Of a stretch of 64,000 nucleotides of DNA, positions 47,722-59,292 are shown piece by piece (within the stretch, counting starts at the first letter, position 1; every line of letters begins with the position of its first letter). A model generated the notes under the pieces. That model was not told the DNA's origin, made no database searches, and worked only from the letters and a program-made list of their open reading frames with translations. This DNA comes from Mesorhizobium australicum (GTDB lineage: Bacteria; Pseudomonadota; Alphaproteobacteria; Rhizobiales; Rhizobiaceae). The translations under genes and the position numbers were made by a program. The stretch covers positions 2,790,001 to 2,854,000 of the forward strand of contig NZ_FXBL01000004.1 of assembly GCF_900177325.1 (NCBI RefSeq), in the 5' to 3' direction.

Positions 47722-48015
47722 TCAGCCATAATGCCAGTGAGGCTTGGGTTCGGTGCCGCCGAAGCGCACGCCGACGCGTTCGCCCGCGCGCCAGACGAGC
47801 GTCGCCCTGTAGGCGACGCCATCCACCGGGACGTAGAGCAGGAATTCCTCCGGCACGCGCGATTCCATGGCGACGCGCAACTCCGCGCCGCCCTTGTTCA
47901 TGTTGCGCACCATGCAGGCGACTTCGGAATTGTTGATGCCGTTGAGGATCGACGCGCCCTTGAGCACGCGCTGGCGATGCTCCCTGCGGCTCTCTGCCTC
48001 TGCCGGAATGGCCAT
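47722..48015 (-). CDS. PilZ domain protein (degenerate second motif)
   Basis: 97 residues. The N-terminal RREHRQR is present, but the second motif reads NMNKGGAELRV, lacking the Ser of N-x-S-x-x-G. So binding of c-di-GMP may be weak or lost. Otherwise the fold pattern (GVAYRATLVWRAGERVGVRF) matches the neighbouring PilZ protein, from which it may derive by inverted duplication. Confidence 0.85.
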   Translation of the reverse strand: MAIPAEAESRREHRQRVLKGASILNGINNSEVACMVRNMNKGGAELRVAMESRVPEEFLLYVPVDGVAYRATLVWRAGERVGVRFGGTEPKPHWHYG

Positions 48016-48111
48016 CCCCGTCTCCCCGGCGTGCTCGACAGCCCGCCAAATAGATACGCGGGAGAGTAGTCCCGGCAGCTTAACGGCTGCTTAACTCTTG
48101 CGGCGAGTGGT

Positions 48112-48591
48112 TCAGAACGGCGAGACGCAGGGCTGGCGCGGTCCGTCGAAGGGCTGGAACGTGTTGTCCGACGCACGGTAGGAGCGGTAGCGCGTCGAGC
48201 ACCATTCGGAATGGCTGGATGCCTCGCCCAGCCGGCTCGACCCGCCGATCGCCGGGTTGCCGCCGACGCGGCGCTGGCCGGAATAGCGCGGGGTCGGCAC
48301 GTCGAAATAGTTGTCGTAGTAGCGGCGATGGGCCGGACGGTTCTGGTAATTGCCCGGCGCGCAGTTGACGACGGTGCGGCAGCCGTCCTGTGGGCGGACC
48401 ACGACTCCGGTGTCGAAGCCGGGCCCGTAGGGCGGGGTATTGCCGCTGATGACGGGGCTCGGGATGACGACGTAGTTGTCCGCCGCGGCCGGAGCCGCGC
48501 CGGCCATGATTGCGAACAGCGAAAGTGCCGCGGCGATCCTGCGGGCTGCGTGGTTCGTCTTGCCGTCGATGCTGGCGGTTCTCGGGTTCAT
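48112..48591 (-). CDS. BA14K family secreted protein
   Basis: 159 residues from the ATG at 48591. Signal peptide ends after AAPAAA; the mature part is Pro/Tyr/Asn-rich, and the C-terminus [28 protein letters not shown] is the BA14K signature (WC..RYRSY...T(Y/F)...G.R..C). In Brucella the family includes an immunoreactive 14-kDa lectin-like protein. Cell-envelope role likely. Confidence 0.88.
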   Translation of the reverse strand: MNPRTASIDGKTNHAARRIAAALSLFAIMAGAAPAAADNYVVIPSPVISGNTPPYGPGFDTGVVVRPQDGCRTVVNCAPGNYQNRPAHRRYYDNYFDVPTPRYSGQRRVGGNPAIGGSSRLGEASSHSEWCSTRYRSYRASDNTFQPFDGPRQPCVSPF

Positions 48592-48698
48592 GGTTCGAAT
48601 ATAGTGCAGCGTGGCCGGGTCGTCATTGGCATTGCTCGGCGATTTCGAAACATGCCGCGGCCTTGTGTTTCGGGCGGCCTGCGGGCAAACGTTCTGCC

Positions 48699-49817
48699 AT
48701 GTCGCTTCGCCTTGCAACGTTCAATGTCGAGAACCTGATGAGCAGGTTCGATTTCTCCGGCTTCCGGAACGAACTGTGGAAGGACCGTGCGCTCGCCCTC
48801 TACGAGATCAAGACCGAGGCAGAATACCAGTCGCTGGAGCGCGCTCGCGCCATCGCGCACACCGACGACACCCGCCAGCTCAGCGCGCTGGCGATCGCGG
48901 CGACGCGGGCCGACATCATCGTCATGCAGGAGGTCGACAACCTCGAGGCGCTGAAGGCGTTCGAATACGGCTATCTGTTCAAGATGATCGGCGAGGGCTA
49001 TCGCAACAAATATTCAAGCACCGGCAATGACACGCGCGGCATCGACGTGGCGGTGATGATGCGGCCGGAGACGGCCGACGGCGAGCCGATCGAGTTCGTG
49101 CGCATGACGAGCCACGCGCATGTGACCTTCGACGAGCTCGGCCTGTGGGACCCGTTGCTGGCGCAGGTCGGCATCGAGCGCCACGAGCGCATCTTCCGGC
49201 GCGACTGCCTGGAGATCGACGTGCGGATCGGCGGCAGGCCTCTGACCATCTACGGCGTGCATTTCAAGTCGATGGGTAGCCCCCGCAACGGCCAGGACGG
49301 CCGCACCTCGACCATGCCGCTGAGGATAGCCGAGGCGCGCGCCGTGCGGGCGATCATCGAGCAGCGGTTCGGCCGCGATCATGCCGGCTCGAAGCGCTGG
49401 GCGATCTGCGGCGACATGAACGACTATGCCGAGCGCGTCGTGATCGGCGGCGACCAATGGTCCGGCTTCACCTTTCAGCCGGTGAAGGAGGAGCATTCGG
49501 CCCTGGACGTGCTGACGGGGGACGGCTTCGCCTTCAACCCGATGTCGCTGCGGCCCGAGCTCGACCGCTGGACGCTGTTCCACACGCGTGGGCCGCAGGA
49601 GCGGCACCTGTGCCAGCTAGACTACATCCTGTTGTCTCCCGCGCTGCAACGGGAGAACCCGCGCGCGGTGCCCGACGTGATCAGAAACGGGCAGCCATGG
49701 CGCACGCCGTTTCCGCCCGGCCTGGAGGTCGAGCGCTTTCCCCGCGCGGGCTGGGACCGGCCGAAGGCCTCCGATCATTGTCCTGTCGTGATCCCGCTGC
49801 ATATCTCCGCCGCATGA
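48699..49817 (+). CDS. Endonuclease/exonuclease/phosphatase family protein
   Basis: 372 residues from the ATG at 48699 ([19 protein letters not shown]); a longer frame upstream overlaps the BA14K gene. EEP motifs: [35 protein letters not shown] and [12 protein letters not shown]. Metal-dependent phosphodiesterase; substrate (DNA, RNA, lipid or phosphate ester) not determined. Stop and the Nudix start overlap (ATGA). Confidence 0.88.
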   Translation: MSLRLATFNVENLMSRFDFSGFRNELWKDRALALYEIKTEAEYQSLERARAIAHTDDTRQLSALAIAATRADIIVMQEVDNLEALKAFEYGYLFKMIGEGYRNKYSSTGNDTRGIDVAVMMRPETADGEPIEFVRMTSHAHVTFDELGLWDPLLAQVGIERHERIFRRDCLEIDVRIGGRPLTIYGVHFKSMGSPRNGQDGRTSTMPLRIAEARAVRAIIEQRFGRDHAGSKRWAICGDMNDYAERVVIGGDQWSGFTFQPVKEEHSALDVLTGDGFAFNPMSLRPELDRWTLFHTRGPQERHLCQLDYILLSPALQRENPRAVPDVIRNGQPWRTPFPPGLEVERFPRAGWDRPKASDHCPVVIPLHISAA

Positions 49818-50524
49818 GCTTCGATATCCCCCGCAACCGCATCTTGCCGATCGCCGAAGCCGAGCTGGTGGTCGATCCCGCGCCGCATCCCTACGAGCTT
49901 GCCCATCGCGAGGCGATTGTCGCGAACTGGGATCTGGAGAAGGCGGAAAAGCCGGCGCTGTTCAACGGCAAGGTGATGCTCTTCTCGTCCATCCGCTGGG
50001 CGGACGGGCGGCTGGATGCGCGCTGCCACGTGGCAAACTACGCAACCTTCATGCACTGGCGCAGGATGCGGCCCGACACGTCGGCGGAACATCTTTACGC
50101 GCATGCGATGCCGGTCTCGTCCGACGGCGCGCTGATCGCGATCCGCATGGCCGGGCATACGGTCAATGCCGGCCGGGTCTATTTCGCCGCCGGCTCGCTG
50201 GAGCCGGAAGACATAACAGGCGACCGTATCGATCTCGCGGCGAACATGGCGCGCGAGGTCCGTGAGGAGACGGGGCTCGACCTCGGCGCCGCCCGGGCGG
50301 AGGCGGGCTATCACGGCTGGTCGTCCGACAGTGGCACCGTGCTGGTGCGGCGCTATTTCCTCGACCGGAGCGCCGATGAACTGGTCGAGGATATACGCCG
50401 GCACATCGCGACTGACCCTGATCCCGAGATCGACGAGGCGATCGTCATTCGCAACGCCGACGACTTGCCCGAGGGGCTCATGGCGCACATGCCGCCGCTG
50501 GTGAAGTGGCATTTCGGGGGATGA
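49814..50524 (+). CDS. Nudix hydrolase
   Basis: 236 residues. The Nudix core REVREETGL is present, but the first Glu of the full GX5EX7REUXEEXGU box is not in place, so the box is diverged. The N-terminus (about 1-110) is an extension without a known motif. It overlaps the EEP gene by 4 bp, so the two hydrolases are coupled. Substrate unknown; a nucleoside diphosphate derivative is expected from the family. Confidence 0.82.
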   Translation: MSFDIPRNRILPIAEAELVVDPAPHPYELAHREAIVANWDLEKAEKPALFNGKVMLFSSIRWADGRLDARCHVANYATFMHWRRMRPDTSAEHLYAHAMPVSSDGALIAIRMAGHTVNAGRVYFAAGSLEPEDITGDRIDLAANMAREVREETGLDLGAARAEAGYHGWSSDSGTVLVRRYFLDRSADELVEDIRRHIATDPDPEIDEAIVIRNADDLPEGLMAHMPPLVKWHFGG

Positions 50525-50589
50525 GGCGGGCAGGGTTCGCGGAGAGGCCTTGATGTTGAACGGCGAAATCCTGCCGATTTCGTCGAATG

Positions 50590-51450
50590 TCAGGAGTTGC
50601 GCAGCACGACGTCGACAGGCTCGCCTTGCGGGAAGCTGACAATCCGCGTTGGCAAAGGCCAGTCCGCCAAAGCTTCAGGCTCGCCGTCCGCGTCGAGATC
50701 AGCGTTCTCAAGCCGTGAAGCGAGTTGTTCGAACGTTGTCCGCGCCTGCTGCGACAACTCGGTCGAAACGGGGGAAAGGTCCTTTGATAGTCCCCAGTAG
50801 TCCCACGGCTTAAGCTCAAGCCTCCGCAGGGCCGCGATTTCTCGCAGCAGGCTGCCCGCCACGAACCACTCCCCACCAAGGCCGAGGCTCGAAACGCCAA
50901 ATCGCTTGGCGATCTCCGGTTCGTCTTTGATCCGATACCATGCCTCGCCTACTGTCAGGAACCGCTCGCGCGGCACATCCAATGTATCGAAGGAAACTCC
51001 GCCGATAGCCGCGAACTCCACATCAAGCCGTTTCCAACGTCCGCCGTCACGCCATTCGCAAAGCCAATGATCTTCCCAACAGCCAGGCACCAGATAGTCG
51101 GCAAACCCGACGCGCAGGCGAGCCGGGATGCCGCGCTGACGAAATCGGCTGACCGCCAGCAGAGCGAAATCCCGGCATACGCCGCCGACCTTGGGCTGGG
51201 CGGAATGCCCCTCAAGCAGATCGCGTTGTACGACGACAGACAGAATTTCTTCCACCGAGCGAAGCCCCAGATCGGCGACCTGTTCAGGTCTGAAGCCTCG
51301 TTCTTTCGACTCGGCCCCGCGAGGATGCTGCATGAATGAGCTGACCCAACGGGCGGTCGACCTAGGCTCGACGCCGCCACGCATCAATATTTCGCGATAC
51401 GGCCCAGGTTCGGAATAGATACTTTGGAAAGCATAGAAGGATTTGCGCAT
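50590..51450 (-). CDS. Transglutaminase-like domain protein
   Basis: 286 residues. The papain-like triad is visible: C92 in GGVCRDFALLAVSRFRQRGIPARLR, H128 in EDHWLCEW and D143 in WKRLDVEF. This is the microbial transglutaminase/protease superfamily; the C-terminal 100 residues are predicted helical without a known domain. Its base composition looks less GC-rich than neighbouring genes, which may mean recent acquisition. Substrate unknown. Confidence 0.8.
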   Translation of the reverse strand: MRKSFYAFQSIYSEPGPYREILMRGGVEPRSTARWVSSFMQHPRGAESKERGFRPEQVADLGLRSVEEILSVVVQRDLLEGHSAQPKVGGVCRDFALLAVSRFRQRGIPARLRVGFADYLVPGCWEDHWLCEWRDGGRWKRLDVEFAAIGGVSFDTLDVPRERFLTVGEAWYRIKDEPEIAKRFGVSSLGLGGEWFVAGSLLREIAALRRLELKPWDYWGLSKDLSPVSTELSQQARTTFEQLASRLENADLDADGEPEALADWPLPTRIVSFPQGEPVDVVLRNS

Positions 51451-51573
51451 TGCTGTCTCTTTCTTTTCAGATTGAGACAGGACACGAAGGGCAAATTTTC
51501 AAAAATTGTCAATCGGGCGCTTGCCGGACGCATTGCCGCCGTTTCCGACAGGCGATTTGCGCCTCCAGCCCGC

Positions 51574-52782
<1,209 letters not shown>

Positions 52783-52784
52783 TG

Positions 52785-53486
52785 TCAGGCCGCTTCCAGG
52801 TTGAGTTCGTCGGAGGCGATGTGGCCGTCGACGAAGGTCAGGATGCGCCCGGCATGCGCCGCGATGTCGGCCTCATGCGTTACCATGGCGATGGTCAGTC
52901 CCTGGTCGCGGTTGAGGCCGGTCAGCAGATCCATGATCTCGTGGCTGCGCGCGGTGTCGAGATTGCCGGTCGGCTCGTCGGCGACGAGCAGGGTGGGGTT
53001 GGTCACGATGGCGCGCGCGATCGCCACACGCTGCTGCTGGCCGCCGGAAAGCTCGGCGGGCGTGTGGCCCTCGCGCCCGGCGAGGCCGACCTTGGCGAGC
53101 GCTTCGAGCGCAAGGCGCCGGCGCTCCCGCGACGGCACGCCGCGATAGATCAGCGGCAGCTCGACGTTTTCCGCCGCCGTGGTGCGGGCGAGTAGGTTGT
53201 AACCCTGGAAGACGAAGCCGATGTAGAGGTTGCGCAGCAGCGCGCGCCGCGACCTGTCGAGCCCGCCGGCATCGACATCCCCGAACAAGTAGCGGCCGCG
53301 CGTCGGCGTATCGAGGCAGCCGATGATGTTCATCGCGGTCGACTTGCCGGAGCCCGACGGTCCCATGATCGCGACGAACTCGCCTGTCTCGATCGTGAGG
53401 TCCACACCCGCGAGCGCATCGACGCGGGCCTCGCCCGAGCCGTAGGTCTTCCAGACCTGTTCGAAGGTGACGAGCGGCTGTGCCAC
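52785..53486 (-). CDS. MacB/LolD-type ABC transporter ATPase
   Basis: 233 residues: Walker A MGPSGSGKSTAMNIIG, signature AELSGGQQQRVAIARAI, Walker B LLVADEPTGNLD, switch His in MVTHEAD. It ends 2 bp before the permease ATG on the transcribed strand and starts 2 bp after the adaptor stop, so adaptor-ATPase-permease form one operon. Confidence 0.95.
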   Translation of the reverse strand: MAQPLVTFEQVWKTYGSGEARVDALAGVDLTIETGEFVAIMGPSGSGKSTAMNIIGCLDTPTRGRYLFGDVDAGGLDRSRRALLRNLYIGFVFQGYNLLARTTAAENVELPLIYRGVPSRERRRLALEALAKVGLAGREGHTPAELSGGQQQRVAIARAIVTNPTLLVADEPTGNLDTARSHEIMDLLTGLNRDQGLTIAMVTHEADIAAHAGRILTFVDGHIASDELNLEAA

Positions 53487-53488
53487 GC

Positions 53489-54772
53489 TCAGGACCTCCG
53501 CTGCCTGGTCGAGACGATCACCTGGTCGCCTTCCTCGAGGCCCGAGACGATCTCCGTCTTGCGGCCGTCCGTCGAACCCGTCCGGACCCGCACCTCGGCC
53601 GGCGCGCCGTCGCGCAGGACATAGAGCGTGCGGCTGCCGTCGGCCGGCTGCGCCGTCTGGGGCGCGCGGTTGCGCGGCGGCCGCGGCATGAACATGGTCT
53701 GCAGGTTGAAGCCGCGCGAGGTCTCGACCGCCGGCGGGCGGAAGCGGAACGCTTCGGAGGGCACGGTGAGCACGCCCTTCGCCTCTCTGGTGACGACCGA
53801 GACCGTGGCGGTCATGCCCGGCCGCAGGATCAGGTCGTCGTTGGCGACGGCGAGCTTCGCCTCATAGGTGACAACGCCGTCGGTGGTGACGGAGGCATAG
53901 GCGAGGTCGCTGATCGCCGCGTCGAAGGTTCTGCCGGGAAAGGCGTCGACGGTGAAGCTCGCCTTCTGGCCCTTCTCGACCGTGCCGATGTCGGCCTCGT
54001 CGATGGCGGCTTCAAGCTCCATGTGGGCGAGGTCGGCGGCGATGACGAACAGGACCGGGGCCGACAGCGACGAGGCGACCGTCTGGCCAGGATCGACGTC
54101 GCGCGTCAGCACGACGCCGTCGATCGGCGCATAGATGGTGCTCTGCGCGAGATCGGCCTGCTGCAGCTTGAGATCCGCCTCGGCAATCGAAAGGTTAGCC
54201 TGAGCCGACGAGACGGCGCTCGCTGCGCGGTCGCGCGCCGCGGTCGCGGTCTCCAGCGCCTGGTCGGCGACCATGCCGCGCCGCGACAGGCTGAGCGTGC
54301 GGTCGTAGGTGAGCTCGGTTTCCTTCAGCGTCACGCGCGCATCGTCGACCTTGGCGCGCGCCGCCTCCACTGAGGCTTCCGCGCGCTCGACCTGGGCGAC
54401 GCGGCGCGTCGTGTCGAGGGTAAGTAGCACGTCGCCCTTGGCGATCGTCTGGTTCTCGCTCACCTCGACGGTGCGCACGACGCCGGACAGCTCGCTCGAC
54501 ACGTCGACCTGGGTGACAGGCTGGAGGGTGCCGGTGGCCGTGATCGTGGTGGTGATGTCGCCGCGCTCCGCCGCGGAAGTGACATAGACAGGTGCCGTCG
54601 ACGAGCTGGAGGACGACCAGTACCACAAGCCGCCCGCCGCGACGGCGGCAAGAACCAGCACGGCGACGATCCAGCGCCCGGGCCCGCGGCGCGGCGCCTG
54701 CTTGCCGAGAGCCAGCGATGTCGCGACCTGCGGTGTCTGGTCTGCCTTGGGGCGGCTGACGATCTGATCCAT
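53489..54772 (-). CDS. MacA-like periplasmic adaptor (HlyD/RND-MFP family)
   Basis: 427 residues from the ATG at 54772. One N-terminal membrane helix (WIVAVLVLAAVAAGGLWYW) then a Ser-rich linker, lipoyl halves (GTLQPVTQVDVSSELSGVVRTV and IYAPIDGVVLTRDV), a coiled-coil hairpin rich in Ala/Glu, and beta-barrel. It links the inner-membrane permease to an outer-membrane channel, which is not encoded nearby. Confidence 0.93.
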   Translation of the reverse strand: MDQIVSRPKADQTPQVATSLALGKQAPRRGPGRWIVAVLVLAAVAAGGLWYWSSSSSSTAPVYVTSAAERGDITTTITATGTLQPVTQVDVSSELSGVVRTVEVSENQTIAKGDVLLTLDTTRRVAQVERAEASVEAARAKVDDARVTLKETELTYDRTLSLSRRGMVADQALETATAARDRAASAVSSAQANLSIAEADLKLQQADLAQSTIYAPIDGVVLTRDVDPGQTVASSLSAPVLFVIAADLAHMELEAAIDEADIGTVEKGQKASFTVDAFPGRTFDAAISDLAYASVTTDGVVTYEAKLAVANDDLILRPGMTATVSVVTREAKGVLTVPSEAFRFRPPAVETSRGFNLQTMFMPRPPRNRAPQTAQPADGSRTLYVLRDGAPAEVRVRTGSTDGRKTEIVSGLEEGDQVIVSTRQRRS

Positions 54773-54987
54773 GTCGGGCGCTCTTCCTGCTTCCGCGATG
54801 CGTCCCAATGTCTGTCTTTGTATGTCTTTTCGACACAGATCAGCCCTGACGCGGCGCAATACAAATTAATTCTCGTTCATATTGCCCTGTCGCTGGGCGG
54901 CAAAGCGCGGGATTGTTGCTGTGCACAGCCATTGAGACGAGGGCCGGGCGTGCGCTATGCCTTGTCGTCCGGATCAGGGAGACCATC

Positions 54988-55896
54988 ATGGCCGCACGCC
55001 GCTATCTCTTGCTCGACGTCTTTGCCGGCACGGCGCTGGAAGGCAATCCGCTGGCTGTCGTGCTCGACGCCGAGGGGCTGGATGCGGCGCGGATGCAGGC
55101 GATCACCCGCGAGTTCAACCTGTCGGAGACGGTTTTCGTGCTGCGGCCGGAGAATGCCGCGCACGCGGCGCGGATCCGGATCTTCTGCCCGGAATACGAG
55201 ATGCCCTTCGCCGGGCACCCGACGGTCGGCACGGCAGTGGCGCTGTGGCGCGAGCGCGGCCATGGCGACGGCGAGATCCTGGTGCTCGAAGAAAACATCG
55301 GCCCGGTGCGCTGCATCGTCAGCGGCGGGGAGGGGGCGGCCTTCGCCGAGTTCGACGTGCCGCAACTGTCCGCCGCCCTGCCGTTCACGCCCGATCCCGC
55401 CCGAATCGCGGCAGCCCTTGGGCTCGACGCCTCGGATATCGGCTTCGACGCGCATGCGCCCGGAGCCTGGTCGGCGGGCGTGCCCTATGTGACGGTGCCG
55501 GTGAAGGGGCTCGACGCGATCGGGCGCGTGCGCTTCGATCCGCACGCATGGAGCGCATTCGCGCCGGCCAAGGGCGACAACGCAAGGGCGTCGGCCTATG
55601 TCTATTGCCGCGAGACGGCCCTGAGCGGCAGCTCCTTCCATGCCCGCATGTTCGTCGCAGCAAGCCCTTCCTACGAAGACCCGGCGACGGGCTCGGCGGC
55701 GGCCGCCTTCGTCGGAGCCGTCGTCGCCAATGAGCGGCCGGGCGACGGCAGCCGGGAGATCTGGATCGAGCAGGGCATGGAGATGGGCCGGCCCTCGCGC
55801 ATCCGGCTCGAGATCGACGTCGAGGGCGGCAAGGCCACCGCCGCGCGCATCGGCGGCGAGGCGGTGATCGTCGGGCGCGGCGAGATTTATGTGTGA
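54988..55896 (+). CDS. PhzF family isomerase-like protein
   Basis: 302 residues from the ATG at 54988 (AGGGAGACC upstream). Seen: LLDVFAGTALEGNPLAVVLDA, the catalytic Glu in FNLSETVFVLRP, MPFAGHPTVGTA and DPATGSAAAAFVG, all PhzF signatures. The family isomerises or epimerises small metabolites such as the phenazine precursor; no phenazine genes are present, so the substrate is unknown. Confidence 0.92.
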   Translation: MAARRYLLLDVFAGTALEGNPLAVVLDAEGLDAARMQAITREFNLSETVFVLRPENAAHAARIRIFCPEYEMPFAGHPTVGTAVALWRERGHGDGEILVLEENIGPVRCIVSGGEGAAFAEFDVPQLSAALPFTPDPARIAAALGLDASDIGFDAHAPGAWSAGVPYVTVPVKGLDAIGRVRFDPHAWSAFAPAKGDNARASAYVYCRETALSGSSFHARMFVAASPSYEDPATGSAAAAFVGAVVANERPGDGSREIWIEQGMEMGRPSRIRLEIDVEGGKATAARIGGEAVIVGRGEIYV

Positions 55897-55940
55897 ATCC
55901 ACAGCCCGCCGGCGCACGACAAATTTCGCTCGATTGTGGG

Positions 55941-55969
55941 TGGACACCCGGGGTCCGGTTGGCTATAGA
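55941..55969 (+). promoter_or_regulatory. Putative sigma-70 promoter of tRNA-Lys
   Basis: TGGACA (55941-55946), 17-bp spacer, TATAGA (55964-55969), 35 bp upstream of the mature tRNA 5' end. Confidence 0.55.
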
Positions 55970-56004
55970 GCCGCACCTGACGCGGTTGCCGCGTCATCTG
56001 GCCC

Positions 56005-56080
<76 letters not shown>

Positions 56081-56474
56081 GCCACTTCCTACGCTATTGA
56101 AATCAAAAAAACTCTTTGATTTTCAACGGCTCCCGCGCTTATCGTGCTACACAACGGTGCTACACAAGCGGAGAACCCGTGTCTCGTCGACAGCTCTATG
56201 TCAGCCTTCGCGATCGCTGTCACCAGCAACTCACCCTTGCGCGAGCGGGCGCTTGGGCTGCGGTTGAGCTAGGCATGGAAGCCCGAACGAGAGACATCCA
56301 GCGCCGGCCAATGTACGGATTGAAGGGGCATCCTCGGCGATAAGCAACAACTCGTCAGTTGGCTGGCAAGAGCTGCAAATTCAGCTAACCGAGTTGTTCC
56401 GGTCCTCATCCGGCATAGATCGAATGACTCTCATGGTGCCGACGCTCTGATCTAGGCTCCGTCTCGCGCCCGTG
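56081..56474 (+). other. Intergenic stretch after tRNA-Lys, possible decayed integration site
   Basis: About 400 bp without a recognisable gene. It contains two short direct copies of GTGCTACACAA (near 56142 and 56153) and a weak 75-codon frame (56116-56343) with no homology I can name. It is AT-richer than the rest. These features resemble integrase-adjacent DNA, but no integrase or second tRNA end is seen, so this is only suggestive. Confidence 0.35.
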
Positions 56475-56490
56475 TTTGATGCGCATCAAA
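56475..56490. promoter_or_regulatory. FNR/FixK/ANR-type anaerobox of the arc operon
   Basis: TTTGATGCGCATCAAA is perfectly palindromic and contains TTGAT-N4-ATCAA, the FNR/FixK/FnrN consensus. Its centre is 68 bp before the GTG of the antiporter gene, a suitable place for activation of the arginine deiminase operon under low oxygen. Confidence 0.85.
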
Positions 56491-56550
56491 GCCGCGCGGT
56501 CAGATCCGGCTCACTGTGTTCGCAATTGGCCGAACTCTGGGAGACGCATC

Positions 56551-58020
56551 GTGGCCGCTACGGATATCTCTTCTGCACCCTCGACATCTGTTTCAAATCC
56601 AAGCGGAACCAGGCTGCGACTGGGCGCACTCACTGCCCTTGTCATCGGCTCGATGGTCGGTTCGGGCGTCTTCAGCCTGCCGCAGAACATGGCTGCAGGG
56701 GCCGGTCCGCTCGCCATCATCATCGGCTGGGGCATCACGGCGGTCGGCATGCTTGCGCTGGTCTTCGTCTACCAGTCGCTGGCCACCCGCAAGCCGGAAC
56801 TTGACGCCGGACCTTATGCCTACGCCAAGGCCGGCTTCGGCCCCTTCGTCGGCTTCAACGCCGCCTGGGGCTACTGGATCAGTGCCTGGGTTGGCAACGT
56901 CTCATACGCGGTGATCGTCTTCAGCGCGCTGTCCTACTTCTTTCCTGCCTTCGGCGACGGCAACACCTGGCAGGCCGTGCTCGGCGCTTCCGTCCTGCTC
57001 TGGGTCATTCATTTCCTGGTCATGGCAGGCGTCCGTCAGGCGGCGATCGTGAATATGATCGTCACGATCGCCAAGATCGCACCTATCGTCCTCTTTATCG
57101 GCATCGTGGTCGTGGCGTTCAAGGTGGACGTCTTCAGCGCGGACTTCACCGGTCTCGGCAATGCCAGCCTCGGTTCGATCATGAACCAGGTGAAGAGCAC
57201 CATGCTGGTGACCTTGTGGGTGTTCATCGGCATCGAAGGCGCCAGCGTGTTCTCGGCACGGGCCGAACGGCGCAAAGACATCGCCACGGCAACCGTGCTC
57301 GGCTTCTTCACCTGCCTTGCGCTCTATGCGCTTGTGTCGCTGCTGTCACTCGGCATCATCAGCCAGCCCGAACTGGCCGCGTTGAAGAACCCGTCGATGG
57401 CAGGCGTGCTTGAGGCCGTCGTCGGGCCGTGGGGCGCCATCCTGATCAACCTGGCGCTCGTCGTTTCCGTCGTCGGCGCGTTCCTCAGCTGGACCCTGCT
57501 GGCTGCCGAAGTTCCCCATGTGTCCGGCAAGGACGGCACCATGCCTGCCTTCTTCGGCTTCGAGAACGAGCGAGGCGTGCCCTCGACCTCGCTCCTGATC
57601 ACGAACATACTGGTCCAGATCTTCCTGATCATCACGCTGTTCGCACAGAGCACCTATCAGGCGCTGTTCTTCATCGCCTCCACGGCCATCCTGGTGCCTT
57701 ACATCTTCTCCGGCGCCTACGCGGCCAAGCTGGCGATCACCGGCGAAAGCTATGGCGGAGGGCAGAATCGCGCTGTCCCGATGCTCACCGGATTGGTCGC
57801 GACCATCTACGGCCTGTGGCTCGTCTACGCCGCCGGCCTGTCATATCTGTTCATGTGCGCCATCCTCTACGCACCGGGCATCATCTTCTATGTCTGGGCA
57901 CGCCGCGAGAATGGCCAGCGCCTCTTCCACCCGGTGGAGGCAGTGCTGGCCATCGCCCTCGTCGCGGTCGGCCTCTACGCCGGCTACGAGATGTGGACCG
58001 GCGCGGTCAGCGCGCTCTGA
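56551..58020 (+). CDS. arcD: Arginine/ornithine antiporter-like APC transporter (ArcD type)
   Basis: 489 residues from the GTG at 56551, chosen for GGGAG seven bases upstream; the frame extends to 56476 across the FNR box. About 12-13 helices; starts [31 protein letters not shown], the basic amino-acid/polyamine antiporter signature, and has [22 protein letters not shown]. It swaps external arginine for internal ornithine. First gene of arcD-arcA-arcB-arcC. Confidence 0.92.
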   Translation: MAATDISSAPSTSVSNPSGTRLRLGALTALVIGSMVGSGVFSLPQNMAAGAGPLAIIIGWGITAVGMLALVFVYQSLATRKPELDAGPYAYAKAGFGPFVGFNAAWGYWISAWVGNVSYAVIVFSALSYFFPAFGDGNTWQAVLGASVLLWVIHFLVMAGVRQAAIVNMIVTIAKIAPIVLFIGIVVVAFKVDVFSADFTGLGNASLGSIMNQVKSTMLVTLWVFIGIEGASVFSARAERRKDIATATVLGFFTCLALYALVSLLSLGIISQPELAALKNPSMAGVLEAVVGPWGAILINLALVVSVVGAFLSWTLLAAEVPHVSGKDGTMPAFFGFENERGVPSTSLLITNILVQIFLIITLFAQSTYQALFFIASTAILVPYIFSGAYAAKLAITGESYGGGQNRAVPMLTGLVATIYGLWLVYAAGLSYLFMCAILYAPGIIFYVWARRENGQRLFHPVEAVLAIALVAVGLYAGYEMWTGAVSAL

Positions 58021-58046
58021 ACCCGCAAGTCTTGAAAGGATCCGTC

Positions 58047-59264
58047 ATGGCTGCCCTCGGCGTCCATTCCGAAGTCGGCCGGTTGCACGAAGTGATCGTG
58101 CACCGGCCTGATCTCAGCCTTCGTCGGCTGACGCCCGACAACTGCAAGGCGCTGCTGTTCGACGACGTGCTGTGGGTGAAGCGCGCACGCCAGGAACACG
58201 ACGTCTTCGTCGATGCGCTTCGCGAGCGCGGCGTCGTCGTACACCTGTTCGGCGAACTGCTTGCCGAAACCATGGCGAACGCCGAAGCGCGCGACTGGCT
58301 GCTCGACCGGAGGGTCGATGCCTCGGTCGTCGGCTATGACATGGTCGGCGAGTTGCGCGGCTGGCTCGATGAAATGCCGGCTGACCAGCTTTCGGCGCTT
58401 CTCGTCGGCGGCATCGCCCGCGCGGAGTTGCCCTTTCAGCCGGCCGGCCTCACGGGCAAGACGCTGCTGCCCCAGGACTTTGTGCTGCCGCCGCTGCCCA
58501 ACCAGCTCTTCACCCGCGACTCGTCGTGCTGGATCTATCGTTCCGTGTCGGTCAACGCCATGTACTGGCCGGCCCGTAAGCCGGAGGCTGCCAATGTGGA
58601 AGCGGTATACCGTTTTCATCCGCGGTTCCGGGAAGCCGGACTGCCGTTCGTCTCGCCGGACAATCCAGGCCCCGGCGTTAGCCTGGAAGGTGGCGACGTC
58701 ATGCCGGTCGGCGGCGGGGTCGTGCTGGTCGGCATGGGCGAACGCACGACGCCGCAGGCTGTCGGTGGTCTTGCCCGCAGCCTGTTTGCGGCCGGCGAGG
58801 CAACCAGGGTCATCGCCGCCCTGATGCCGCGCGACCGTTCTTTCATGCATCTCGATACGATCTTCACCTTCTGCAACCGCGATCTGGCGACGATGTATCC
58901 GCCAGTGGTCGAGCGACTACGCACCTTTTCGCTGAGGCCTGGCGAAGGAGAAGCTCCCGTTGACGTCGTGGAAGAGACGAAGCCCTTCATCGAGGTCGTG
59001 AAGGAAGCGCTCGGATTGAAGACGCTGCGCATCGTCGCGACGGGTGGCGATTCCTATGAATCCGAACGGGAGCAGTGGGACGACGGCAACAACGTCATCG
59101 CCGTCGAGCCGGGCGTGGTCATCGGCTACGACCGCAACGTCTACACCAATACGCTCCTGCGGCGCGCTGGCGTCGAGGTCATTACGGTCGAAGGCGCAGA
59201 GCTCAGCCGCGGCCGGGGCGGCGGCCATTGCATGACCTGCCCGATCGCCCGCGATCCAGTTTGA
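58047..59264 (+). CDS. arcA: Arginine deiminase
   Basis: 405 residues from the ATG at 58047. It converts arginine to citrulline and ammonia. Seen: [54 protein letters not shown] and the catalytic GGGHCMTCP with H394 and C395. Starts 26 bp after arcD and is followed by arcB. Confidence 0.96.
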   Translation: MAALGVHSEVGRLHEVIVHRPDLSLRRLTPDNCKALLFDDVLWVKRARQEHDVFVDALRERGVVVHLFGELLAETMANAEARDWLLDRRVDASVVGYDMVGELRGWLDEMPADQLSALLVGGIARAELPFQPAGLTGKTLLPQDFVLPPLPNQLFTRDSSCWIYRSVSVNAMYWPARKPEAANVEAVYRFHPRFREAGLPFVSPDNPGPGVSLEGGDVMPVGGGVVLVGMGERTTPQAVGGLARSLFAAGEATRVIAALMPRDRSFMHLDTIFTFCNRDLATMYPPVVERLRTFSLRPGEGEAPVDVVEETKPFIEVVKEALGLKTLRIVATGGDSYESEREQWDDGNNVIAVEPGVVIGYDRNVYTNTLLRRAGVEVITVEGAELSRGRGGGHCMTCPIARDPV

Positions 59265-59292
59265 ACCGACCTGGCGAATGAGGAGTATGGAT

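Noticed and set aside
54988..55896. PhzF gene as evidence of phenazine synthesis
   Set aside because: No other phz genes in the window; the PhzF family is broad.
56116..56343. 75-codon frame after tRNA-Lys considered as an integrase remnant
   Set aside because: No tyrosine-recombinase motif; start would be a TTG without ribosome site. Kept only as part of a possible decayed integration site.
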